15,502 nucleotides of DNA from DATKEG01 sp035544515. Its GTDB lineage: Bacteria; Acidobacteriota; Vicinamibacteria; Fen-336. The stretch's first letter is position 1; every line of letters begins with the position of its first letter. This document shows positions 1 to 5,804 of the stretch, one piece after another. Position numbers and translations under genes: made by a program. The notes under the pieces are model-generated. The model searched no databases. It worked only from the letters and a program-made list of their open reading frames with translations, and was not told the origin of the DNA. The stretch is taken from contig DATKEG010000269.1 in NCBI GenBank assembly GCA_035544515.1, positions 1 through 15,502 of the forward strand, given 5' to 3'.

Positions 1-465
1 GGCCTTGGCCGGGTCCGCCCGCGCGCCCGTGCCGTAGAGCGCCGCGCGCTCCGCGTACATGAGGGCCTCCACCGCGTGCGCCTCGTAGACCACCGCCCTG
101 CCTGCGGGCAGGCGCACCAGCAGGTCGGCCAGCTGCAGGTCGCGCGTGAACACCAGGCCGCCCCCGCGCAGCGCGCGCGCGGCGTGGAGGAGGGCGCGCA
201 GGAGGAACGACGCGCGCGGAAGAAGGAACGAGCCGCGCCGGTGCAGCACGCCGAGACGCCGCACCTCGAGGCCGGGATGGGCGTCCGCGCCGTAGTCGGC
301 CAGGATCTCGGAAGTGGGACGGGGGTCGCTCTTCCGCACCAGCAGGGTGGTGGGCGTGCCCGCGCGCGCGAGGGCGGCGGCCGTCTTGACGATCTGCACG
401 CCGCTCGCGCGCTCGAGCGGAAAGCGGATGTCCGCCGGGATGAGCACCGCCCGCGCGGCGCTCAC
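1..465 (-). CDS. Family-4 glycosyltransferase, N-terminal part (cut by window edge)
   Basis: This frame is open for 155 codons from a GTG at 465 and runs off the left edge, so only the N-terminal (acceptor-side) Rossmann domain is visible. It opens with a strand-like ARAVLIPADIRFPLERASG, then the QIVKTAAALARAG helix typical of GT-B enzymes, where a glycine-rich loop precedes the first helix. Further on are LVFTRDLQLADLL and VVYEAHAVEALM, matching the 'Y-E-x-H' segment common in GT4 N-domains. The nucleotide-sugar-binding C-domain with its E-x7-E motif would lie outside the window. The GTG overlaps the TGA of the upstream methyltransferase as GTGA, the same junction used elsewhere in this operon, which supports the start. 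Its likely role is cytoplasmic transfer of one sugar to the growing lipid-linked glycan; donor and acceptor cannot be inferred. The GT-B call is fairly secure, the exact family less so. Confidence 0.8.
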   Translation of the reverse strand, partial: MSAARAVLIPADIRFPLERASGVQIVKTAAALARAGTPTTLLVRKSDPRPTSEILADYGADAHPGLEVRRLGVLHRRGSFLLPRASFLLRALLHAARALRGGGLVFTRDLQLADLLVRLPAGRAVVYEAHAVEALMYAERAALYGTGARADPAKA

Positions 466-1301
466 CGCTTCTCCGCCACGCACTGCACGTGGCCGACCAT
501 GACGTCGCGCGCGAGCGGCGTCTTCTCCAGCGTCCGGCGCAGCGGTCCGGGAACCGCGCGCCGGAAGAAGCCAGTCACGTGGCGGTCCTCGCGGAGCAGG
601 TGGAACCCGGCCTGGCGGAGCCAGGAGCGCAGTCGGGAGAGGGTCACGCTCTGCAGCAGGTCGTCCTGCTTGGTCAGCCCCTGCTCGGCCAGCGCGACGA
701 AGGTGTTGGCCTCCCTCTTCTCCCGGAGCGCCCAGGGGGCGCGCCGCGCCAGCCAGCAGAAGGCGGCGAAGGCGCGGCGCCGTCCCACCACGAGGTGCAG
801 CGGGATCGGCACCAGCAGCCGGGGAAGGTGGGCGCCGGCCAGCGACAGGTAGGGGGCCGTGGACAGGTACAGCACGCCGCCCGGGCGCAGGACGCGGTGG
901 CACTCGCGCAGGTAGTCCGGGGCGGAGGACACGTGCTCGATGACGGAATGGCTGAAGACGACGTCGAAGCAGCCGTCCGGGAAGGGCAGCCGCGCGCCGT
1001 CGCCCTGCACGAACGCGACCCGGCCCGACCGCTTCTCGCGCGCCAGCCGCGTGCCCGCGTCGCGGAAGCGCGCCTCGAGATCGAGCCCCACCGCGAAGTC
1101 CGCCTCCTCGGCCAGGGACAGGGCGGTCCCCCCTCCGCCGCAGCCGGCGTCGAGCACGCGGCCGTGCAGCACGACGCCCGCGCGCTCCAGGCCCTCTATG
1201 GCCTTCGCGCTGCGCAGGTACTCGAAGACGGCGTAGTGGTATTCGCTGCGGAACCGCGTGCGGGCCGCGTCCTCGATGGCGCGGTCGTCGATCGCCCTCA
1301 C
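462..1301 (-). CDS. Class I SAM-dependent methyltransferase
   Basis: A 279-residue protein read from a GTG at 1301. Motif I is VLDAGCGGGGTALSL (about residues 49-63), followed by the acidic residue of motif II in VGLDLE (D74), GDGARLPFPDGCFDVVFS (about 100-117) and IEHV with HRVLRPGG, a standard UbiE/Methyltransf_11-type SAM fold. The C-terminal third (FLARR-like basic helices, then TKQDDLLQSVTLSRLRSWL) is less conserved and probably forms the acceptor lid. The open frame extends upstream to 2186, but that part is the antisense-frame shadow of the glycosyltransferase gene. GTG 1301 is preferred because it overlaps the upstream TGA as GTGA and gives a normal N-terminus (RAIDDRAIED). It ends in another GTGA overlap with the next glycosyltransferase. 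Its likely job is methylation of a sugar hydroxyl or the glycan end, inferred from context; the substrate is unknown. Confidence 0.88.
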   Translation of the reverse strand: MRAIDDRAIEDAARTRFRSEYHYAVFEYLRSAKAIEGLERAGVVLHGRVLDAGCGGGGTALSLAEEADFAVGLDLEARFRDAGTRLAREKRSGRVAFVQGDGARLPFPDGCFDVVFSHSVIEHVSSAPDYLRECHRVLRPGGVLYLSTAPYLSLAGAHLPRLLVPIPLHLVVGRRRAFAAFCWLARRAPWALREKREANTFVALAEQGLTKQDDLLQSVTLSRLRSWLRQAGFHLLREDRHVTGFFRRAVPGPLRRTLEKTPLARDVMVGHVQCVAEKR

Positions 1302-2404
1302 GCCGCGCCCGCCTCCTCGTAGAGCGCGAGGTAGCGAAGGACGACGCCGTCCAGGCGGAAGCTCTCGGCCACCCGGGCCGCGGTGCCGGCGCTCGCGCGA
1401 CGCGGGGCGTCGAGGAAGGCGAGCGCGGCCGCGGCCAACGCCTCCGGCTGCCGCCGGGGCGCGAGGGTGACGTCGTCGCCGAACAGGCCGTGCAGCTCGA
1501 CGCCCCCGGGGTTGTCCGTGGAGACGACCGGCGTGCCGCAGGCCAGCGCCTCCAGGGCCACGGTGGGCGTGGCCTCCAGCACCGAGGAGAGCACGAAGAG
1601 GTCGGCCGCGGCCACCAGCCGCGCCACGTCCTCGTTGGGGACGAGGCCGAGAAACCGGACCGAATCGCCCAGCCCCAGGCGCGCCGCCCGCGCGCGCAGG
1701 CCGGCCTCCTCTTCGCCCGCACCCGCGATGGCCAGCACGGCGTCGCGTCGGCGGTCGCGCACGCGCGCGAAGGCTTCGAGGAGCGTGGCCTGATCGGCCA
1801 GCGGGTGGAGGCGCTTGACGTTGAGCAGGAACGGCCCCCCCCCGGGCGCGACCGGCTGCCGCGCGCGCTCGCGCTCGGCGGGCGGGAGCGGGCGGAAGAA
1901 GTCCGCGACGGGCGGGTACACCACCGAGCCCTTCCGCATGGGGACGGAGAGCTCCTGCGCGCGCGCGAGCAGGGCCTGGCTGTAGAAGGCCACGTGGCTC
2001 GCGCCGCGGTTGAGCGCGCGGAACGCCGCATCCTTGCCGTCGTGATGCCAGATCTCGGTGCCGTAGTGGGTGAGGACGTACGGCCGCCCCCGCCAGGCGG
2101 CCAGGCGCGCCGCCATCTGGTTCATCCAGGTGCTGGAGTGGACGTGCACGACGTCCGCCCCGCGCACCAGCGCGTCTCCCTTCCACCAGGTCTCGGCCGC
2201 TTCGAGGGCTTGGGGCACGCGCGTGGCGCGCAGCCGGGCGCGGCGGCGGACGAAGGCCACGTCGCCGCGGGAGGGCCCGGGGCCGAAGGTCAGGAAGCGC
2301 GCGGCGTGGCCCCGCCGGCGCAGGCCCTCGGCGAGCAGGTGGGGGAGCAGCGCGTTGGCCGCCTGGTGGGGAGGGAGGTGCGGGGTCACCATGAGCACGT
2401 TCAT
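1298..2404 (-). CDS. Family-4 glycosyltransferase
   Basis: A complete 368-residue GT-B glycosyltransferase. The N-domain begins MNVLMVTPHLPPHQAANALL, with the G/A-rich loop and amphipathic helix (LLAEGLRRRGH), then VVHVHSSTWMNQMAARL and LTHYGTEIWHHDGKD. The C-domain has LLNVKRLHPLADQATLLEAF (donor loop), VRFLGLVPNEDVARLV, and the signature SVLEATPTVALEALACGTPVV (about residues 263-283) with both glutamates of the E-x7-E motif. It is a retaining enzyme that acts at the cytoplasmic membrane face on a nucleotide sugar; the sugar is not predictable. The ATG at 2404 lies 31 nt after the deacetylase stop. No strong Shine-Dalgarno sequence is visible, so coupling to the upstream gene is likely. The 3' end overlaps the methyltransferase start as GTGA. 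Length and motifs are normal for GT4. Confidence 0.93.
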   Translation of the reverse strand: MNVLMVTPHLPPHQAANALLPHLLAEGLRRRGHAARFLTFGPGPSRGDVAFVRRRARLRATRVPQALEAAETWWKGDALVRGADVVHVHSSTWMNQMAARLAAWRGRPYVLTHYGTEIWHHDGKDAAFRALNRGASHVAFYSQALLARAQELSVPMRKGSVVYPPVADFFRPLPPAERERARQPVAPGGGPFLLNVKRLHPLADQATLLEAFARVRDRRRDAVLAIAGAGEEEAGLRARAARLGLGDSVRFLGLVPNEDVARLVAAADLFVLSSVLEATPTVALEALACGTPVVSTDNPGGVELHGLFGDDVTLAPRRQPEALAAAALAFLDAPRRASAGTAARVAESFRLDGVVLRYLALYEEAGAA

Positions 2405-2435
2405 GGAGCCCCGCCGGCGGTTCGCGGCCGGGGCA

Positions 2436-3401
2436 TCAGGACCAGCCCGCCGCGAACTCGGCGTAGGTGCGTCCGGCCGCGCCGAGCCGTCCCGTGAGGT
2501 GATCGAGGATCCGGCGCAGGTGCTCCAGGAAGCGGTCCACGCTGGGCTGGTCCGGCGTATAGGGGCTGCCGCCGGGCAGGAGCTCGCTCGAATGGAAGAG
2601 GATGTTGAAGCAGGGGACGTCCCGCCGAGCCAGCCGCGTGGCGAAGGCCAGCATGTCCGGCAGCGTGGTGTAGGAGGGCCGCAGCCACACCGCGCGCAGG
2701 CCGAGCCGCCGGAGGGCGCCGCGGTAGGGGATGGGCGGCAGCGAGGCGTAGAGCCTCTCCAGGGACTTGGGCAGCGGCGGAGTGGTGGCGGCGGTCACCG
2801 GGATCTCGAGGATCCGCGCCGCCCCGGGCCGCCGCACGTCGCCGTAGTCGGGACGGTAGGGAAGGAGGGGCGCGCCCGCGAAGGCCGTTCCGCCCTTGCC
2901 GCGCTCGTTGAAGAGCGGGTCCACGCTCGTGTCCACCGTATAGCCGAGCTCTTCCAGGATGACGAGCGAGCGTTCGTCGAAGCCGTGACGGCCGGCGCGG
3001 TAGCTCGTCGGCCGCCCACCCAGCCCGCGCTCGATCGTCTCGGTGAGCTCGCGCAGCTGCCGCCGCAAGACGTCGGTGGGGAGCTGGTGGGGGTACCGCC
3101 CGTGGAGGTCCTCGGGGCGGTAGGGCGGCGAGCTCCAGGGATGCAGGTGCGCGCCGATCTCGCAGCGGCCGGTGGCGGCGAGCCCGCGCAGGACGGCGGC
3201 GCTCTCCTCGCGCGTGGCCATCTCGTGCGTGACGAGGTACGTGGGCCGGACGCCGAGCCCGTCGAAGAGCGCCTGCAGGGCGGGCAGGCGCTCCGCGTTG
3301 CGGACCGAGAGCGCGCGCCGGCCGGCCTCCGACCACTGGTCGTCGGCCTCCGTGTCCACGCCCACGAGCACGGCGGGGGCACCCTTGGCCGCCGCGCTCA
3401 C
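2436..3401 (-). CDS. WalW-like polysaccharide deacetylase
   Basis: A 321-residue NodB-fold protein from GTG 3401. The metal-site pattern is visible: VGVDTEADDQW (residues 13-23; D16 in the usual DTE/DDQ position), EIGAHLHPWSSPP (81-93; H85 and H87 as candidate Zn ligands), the SYRAGRHGFD motif (133-142), and a C-terminal CFNILFHSSELLPGGSPY (264-281), whose histidine sits where the family's catalytic His falls. The opening sequence is that of the WalW-like deacetylases often found in polysaccharide clusters. No signal peptide is evident, suggesting cytoplasmic action on a lipid-linked or nucleotide-linked intermediate (inference). The frame is open up to 4229, but that extension is shadow of the acyltransferase; GTG 3401 overlaps that gene's TGA as GTGA. 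Likely role: removing N- or O-acetyl groups from a glycan residue, perhaps so the neighbouring acyltransferase can add another group. Confidence 0.88.
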   Translation of the reverse strand: MSAAAKGAPAVLVGVDTEADDQWSEAGRRALSVRNAERLPALQALFDGLGVRPTYLVTHEMATREESAAVLRGLAATGRCEIGAHLHPWSSPPYRPEDLHGRYPHQLPTDVLRRQLRELTETIERGLGGRPTSYRAGRHGFDERSLVILEELGYTVDTSVDPLFNERGKGGTAFAGAPLLPYRPDYGDVRRPGAARILEIPVTAATTPPLPKSLERLYASLPPIPYRGALRRLGLRAVWLRPSYTTLPDMLAFATRLARRDVPCFNILFHSSELLPGGSPYTPDQPSVDRFLEHLRRILDHLTGRLGAAGRTYAEFAAGWS

Positions 3402-4492
3402 CGGTCGAGGTCCCCGTCGCCGAACATGAGGTTCCAGCCGCCCACGTCCGCCAGCGCGCCCTGCGGGTCCACGGCGGACTTGACGCAGAACTGCACGGCC
3501 GAGAACCCGGGGAAAAAGCCGAACCGTCGCAGCGTGGCGGCCAGCGGGCCGTTGAGGCTGTAGGCCTGCGCCCGCGCCACGCCCGCCGTCCGGAAGGACG
3601 AGAGCAGGGAATGGACGAGCGCCTCCTTGGCTCCCTCGTCGCGCGTATCGGTGAACACGTCCACGATCCACCCCAGGCGCGTGCCCCGGTGGTCGTCCAG
3701 GCGGCTGGCCGCATAGCCGACCAGCTCGTCCCGGCGCCGCGCCTCCAGGAGATCGTAGCGGCGGTGCGGGCATTCCAGGTACTTCCAGCGGAGGTAGCCG
3801 AGGTCGCGCCGCACGCACATCGTGTAGGAGGCGCGCGCGCGTTCCCAGAGGTCGTCGCACTCGGGGGAGAAGTCGGCGACGGCGCGTACCTCGACGTCGT
3901 CCGGGGGCCGCGGCGGGCGGCCGAAGCGCAGCCGCAGGAAGGCGGCGAGCCCGGGGGCGGCCATCGTGCCGGCCCGCGCACCCAGACGGCGCCGCGCGAC
4001 CGCGCGGGCGTCCATCACCTTCTGGTAGAACGGCACCGGACCGACGTCGACGAAGCCGAGCTTCTTGAACAGCGGGTAGGAGGACGGCGTCAGGCCGAGC
4101 GCGAGCGCGACGTCCTCGTGGTCGCTCCAGGCGTTGGAGAGGAGCGCGCCCAGGCCGCGGCCCTGCGCGTCCACGCGGACGAAGTAGTCGTTGCCCCACG
4201 AGGCCTGGACTTCGCGCCCGCCGAACCACAGGCGCACGCGCAGCGCGGCCATCTGGCCGAGGAGCCGCTCTCCCTCCCGCGCCATCCAGATGACGGGGCC
4301 CGTGGCCGCCACCGCGGGGTTCCTCTCGTATTGCCAGGTCCAGCGCCGTCGGCTGGCCGCGGTGGCGTCGGCGCCGAAGACCTCTTCGTACAGCCGGAAC
4401 ATCTCGCCGTCGTGCTCCCGGCCGCGGCGGACGACCTCCACCTTTTCCGTATGCGGCGCTCTCCGCTCCGCGCCTGTCGTCATCGCGCGCAT
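3398..4492 (-). CDS. GNAT-superfamily acyltransferase with two GNAT-like halves
   Basis: Up to 364 residues. The first half carries the acetyl-CoA pyrophosphate-binding loop in FVRVDAQGRGLGALL (about 104-118), preceded by a WTWQYERNP segment (51-59) and followed by GLTPSSYPLFKKLGF. The second half (about 200-345) repeats the general pattern with DLGYLRWKYLECPHRRYDLLEAR (split across 230-252) and SLNGPLAATLRRFGFFPG, so this looks like a tandem-GNAT protein in which only the first half keeps a clear CoA loop. Proteins of this size and pattern occur in exopolysaccharide clusters. The start is uncertain: ATG 4492 is the first, but ATG 4483 overlaps the stop of a small upstream ORF as ATGA, like other junctions here. 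Residues 1-15 lie within a DNA direct repeat and may not be part of the ancestral protein. Likely function is N- or O-acylation of a sugar; the substrate is unknown. Confidence 0.82.
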   Translation of the reverse strand: MRAMTTGAERRAPHTEKVEVVRRGREHDGEMFRLYEEVFGADATAASRRRWTWQYERNPAVAATGPVIWMAREGERLLGQMAALRVRLWFGGREVQASWGNDYFVRVDAQGRGLGALLSNAWSDHEDVALALGLTPSSYPLFKKLGFVDVGPVPFYQKVMDARAVARRRLGARAGTMAAPGLAAFLRLRFGRPPRPPDDVEVRAVADFSPECDDLWERARASYTMCVRRDLGYLRWKYLECPHRRYDLLEARRRDELVGYAASRLDDHRGTRLGWIVDVFTDTRDEGAKEALVHSLLSSFRTAGVARAQAYSLNGPLAATLRRFGFFPGFSAVQFCVKSAVDPQGALADVGGWNLMFGDGDLDR

Positions 4493-4498
4493 CGCGCC
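4451..4498 (-). repeat. 48-bp direct repeat, copy 1 (covers acyltransferase start)
   Basis: This segment and 4567-4614 match at 44 of 48 positions by direct comparison, offset by 116 bp. Read on the minus strand, copy 1 contains both candidate start codons of the acyltransferase and encodes its first residues. The core is GGCGCGGAGCGGAGAGCGCC, whose ends (GGCGC/GCGCC) are inverted repeats. Confidence 0.85.
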
Positions 4499-4608
4499 GG
4501 GATGAACCCGCCGCGATGCGGCCGGGGAAACGCTCCGCTGCGAGCGCCGGACGTCATCATGCGCCCATGCCGCGCTCTCCGCTCCGCGCCTGCCGTCATC
4601 GAGGGCAT
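4480..4608 (-). CDS. Possible 42-residue leader ORF upstream of the acyltransferase
   Basis: A short frame from ATG 4608 to a TGA at 4480-4482. The stop overlaps the second in-frame ATG (4483) of the acyltransferase as ATGA, the junction style used throughout this locus. Its N-terminus reads MPSMTAGAERRARH, very close to the acyltransferase N-terminus MRAMTTGAERRAPH. The two derive from a duplicated 48-bp DNA segment. A weaker internal copy reads MMTSGARSGA. The product is basic and proline/glycine-containing with no recognised domain. It may be a translational leader that couples into the acyltransferase, a decayed duplicate of the gene's start, or non-coding repeat DNA. No Shine-Dalgarno sequence is clear. 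Speculative. Confidence 0.25.
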   Translation of the reverse strand: MPSMTAGAERRARHGRMMTSGARSGAFPRPHRGGFIPARCAR

Positions 4609-4614
4609 CGCGCC
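4567..4614 (-). repeat. 48-bp direct repeat, copy 2
   Basis: This is the upstream copy of the segment at 4451-4498, with four substitutions and no gaps. On the minus strand it contains its own ATG (4608) and codes for a peptide near-identical to the acyltransferase N-terminus. A third, weaker copy (about 19 of 30 matches, codon-aligned) lies between them at about 4531-4560. Confidence 0.85.
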
Positions 4615-4696
4615 GCCGGGGTGATCATCGAGGACACTGCGTCGGCGTGGACGCGCGGGCGTGCCACAACCGAACGCCATGCCCCCGCGCCAAACG

Positions 4697-4712
4697 CGCG
4701 AATATATCACGC
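4697..4712. promoter_or_regulatory. AT-rich island, possible promoter in divergent intergenic region
   Basis: GCGAATATATCACG is the only AT-rich spot in the 4493-4754 space between the divergent acyltransferase and plus-strand membrane-protein genes. Read on the minus strand it gives TATATT (4706-4701), about 95 nt before the leader ORF ATG. Read on the plus strand it gives TATATC (4703-4708), about 47 nt before the ATG at 4755. No convincing -35 element was found at 16-18 nt in either direction. The assignment is a guess from composition and position. Confidence 0.25.
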
Positions 4713-4732
4713 CCTTCCGCCAACCTCGGCGC

Positions 4733-4753
4733 GGCCTTCGGCGCGCGAAGGCC
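4733..4753 (+). promoter_or_regulatory. Perfect 8-bp inverted repeat abutting the start codon
   Basis: GGCCTTCG (4733-4740) and CGAAGGCC (4746-4753) are exact reverse complements separated by a 5-nt GCGCG loop. The ATG of the plus-strand gene begins two bases later, at 4755. The only Shine-Dalgarno-like bases (GAAGG, 4747-4751) lie in the 3' arm, so the hairpin in RNA would mask them. A protein-binding operator is an alternative. The symmetry is seen directly; the function is inferred. Confidence 0.5.
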
Positions 4754-4754
4754 C

Positions 4755-5804
4755 ATGTTAAGGTGGCGCGTGGCCGTGCTGCCGGTCCTGGCGGCCGTCG
4801 CGCTGGTGCTGGCCGCCTTCGGGCGGCTGCGGCGGACCTGGAGAGACGTGGCGGAAGGGGTGGCCCTGGCCCTGCCGCTTCTCCTCGCGGTGGCTCTCAC
4901 CGCGGGGCCCGCCCCCTCCGGTGCGGGACGGAGCGCCGCTTCGCTCGCGGCGCTGCGCGCCGAGCCGTACCGCCTGCCCGATCCCGACCGGCGCGACGCC
5001 CTCGTCTCGCTCGTGGCCTGGCCGGCCGCCGCCCTTCTCGGCGACCAGGGAGCGGTGCGCCTCGTCGCCGCCGTGGCCTCCGCGTCGGCCCTGCTGCTCG
5101 GCTACGCGCTGTTCCGCTCCGCGGGGCTCGATCCGATGGCCGCGGTGGTCGGGCAGGTCACGCTCGCCGCCCTCCCCGTCCTGGCGCTCGGCCCGGGCCC
5201 CGTCCTCTTCGCGCATGCGCTGCCGCAGGCCCTCCAGCTGCTGCTGCTGGCGCACCTCGTGCGGCGCCTGGGGCACCTCGAGGGCGCGCGCGACACCGCG
5301 GCCGCCTTCGCATTCCTCCTGCTCGCCCAGGCCGCCTCGGCCGTGGCGACGCTCGAGGTCGCGCTGTTCGCCGCCGTGGCCGCGCTCTTCGAGGCGGCGG
5401 CCGGGGCGCGGCGGCGGGCGCTGCGGCTGGCCGTGAGCGGCGCCCTGGCCACCGCGGCCGTGGTGCTCGTCCGGTACGGTCCCCGGCTGCTGGACTGGGC
5501 CGCTCACCCGGCGCCGGCGGCGCCTCTTAGCTCCTGGAGCCCGCTGGCGCTCGGCCTGGCGGCGCTCGTCGGGGGTGCGGGGCTGGCCGCGCTGCCGGAA
5601 GGGACGCGCGCGCCGCGCCTCGTCGCCGCCGCGCTGGTGGCCGGGCTCGCGGCCGCGGTCCTGGGGCCGCTCGTCGATCCGGGGTCTCCGACGCCAGGGG
5701 GTCTCGGCCTGTTGGCCCCGGCGGTGGCGTGCGCCCCCGCCGCCCTCGCGGCCCGGCTCAGGAGCCCGTGGACCGGCCCTGCAGCTCCTGGAAGTCGATC
5801 TTGA
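4755..5804 (+). CDS. Polytopic membrane protein, unrecognised, possibly GT-C-like
   Basis: A 349-residue, extremely Ala/Leu-rich protein with roughly ten predicted membrane segments: about 5-23, 33-51, 83-118, 127-145, 150-168, 182-215, 222-240, 262-280, 288-305 and 313-335. The only long polar loop, after the second segment (about residues 52-82), contains RLPDPDRRDALVS. GT-C glycosyltransferases put catalytic acidic residues in the first large loop, so a short GT-C-type enzyme is conceivable, but I recognise no family. The ATG at 4755 is chosen because hydrophobic sequence starts directly after it (MLRWRVAVLPVLAAV); the longer open frame from 4647 begins with polar, intergenic-looking sequence. 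It is the only plus-strand gene, divergent from the acyltransferase and convergent with, and overlapping, the GT2-CapK gene by 47 bp. It probably has its own promoter. No sensible minus-strand gene competes for the interval. Confidence 0.7.
   Translation: MLRWRVAVLPVLAAVALVLAAFGRLRRTWRDVAEGVALALPLLLAVALTAGPAPSGAGRSAASLAALRAEPYRLPDPDRRDALVSLVAWPAAALLGDQGAVRLVAAVASASALLLGYALFRSAGLDPMAAVVGQVTLAALPVLALGPGPVLFAHALPQALQLLLLAHLVRRLGHLEGARDTAAAFAFLLLAQAASAVATLEVALFAAVAALFEAAAGARRRALRLAVSGALATAAVVLVRYGPRLLDWAAHPAPAAPLSSWSPLALGLAALVGGAGLAALPEGTRAPRLVAAALVAGLAAAVLGPLVDPGSPTPGGLGLLAPAVACAPAALAARLRSPWTGPAAPGSRS

Noticed and set aside
1302..2186. N-terminal extension of the methyltransferase frame
   Set aside because: Arg/Ala/Gly/Pro-rich shadow of the family-4 glycosyltransferase; the GTG at 1301 with a GTGA overlap gives a normal-length methyltransferase.
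3402..4229. N-terminal extension of the deacetylase frame
   Set aside because: Shadow of the acyltransferase; the deacetylase fold begins directly after GTG 3401.
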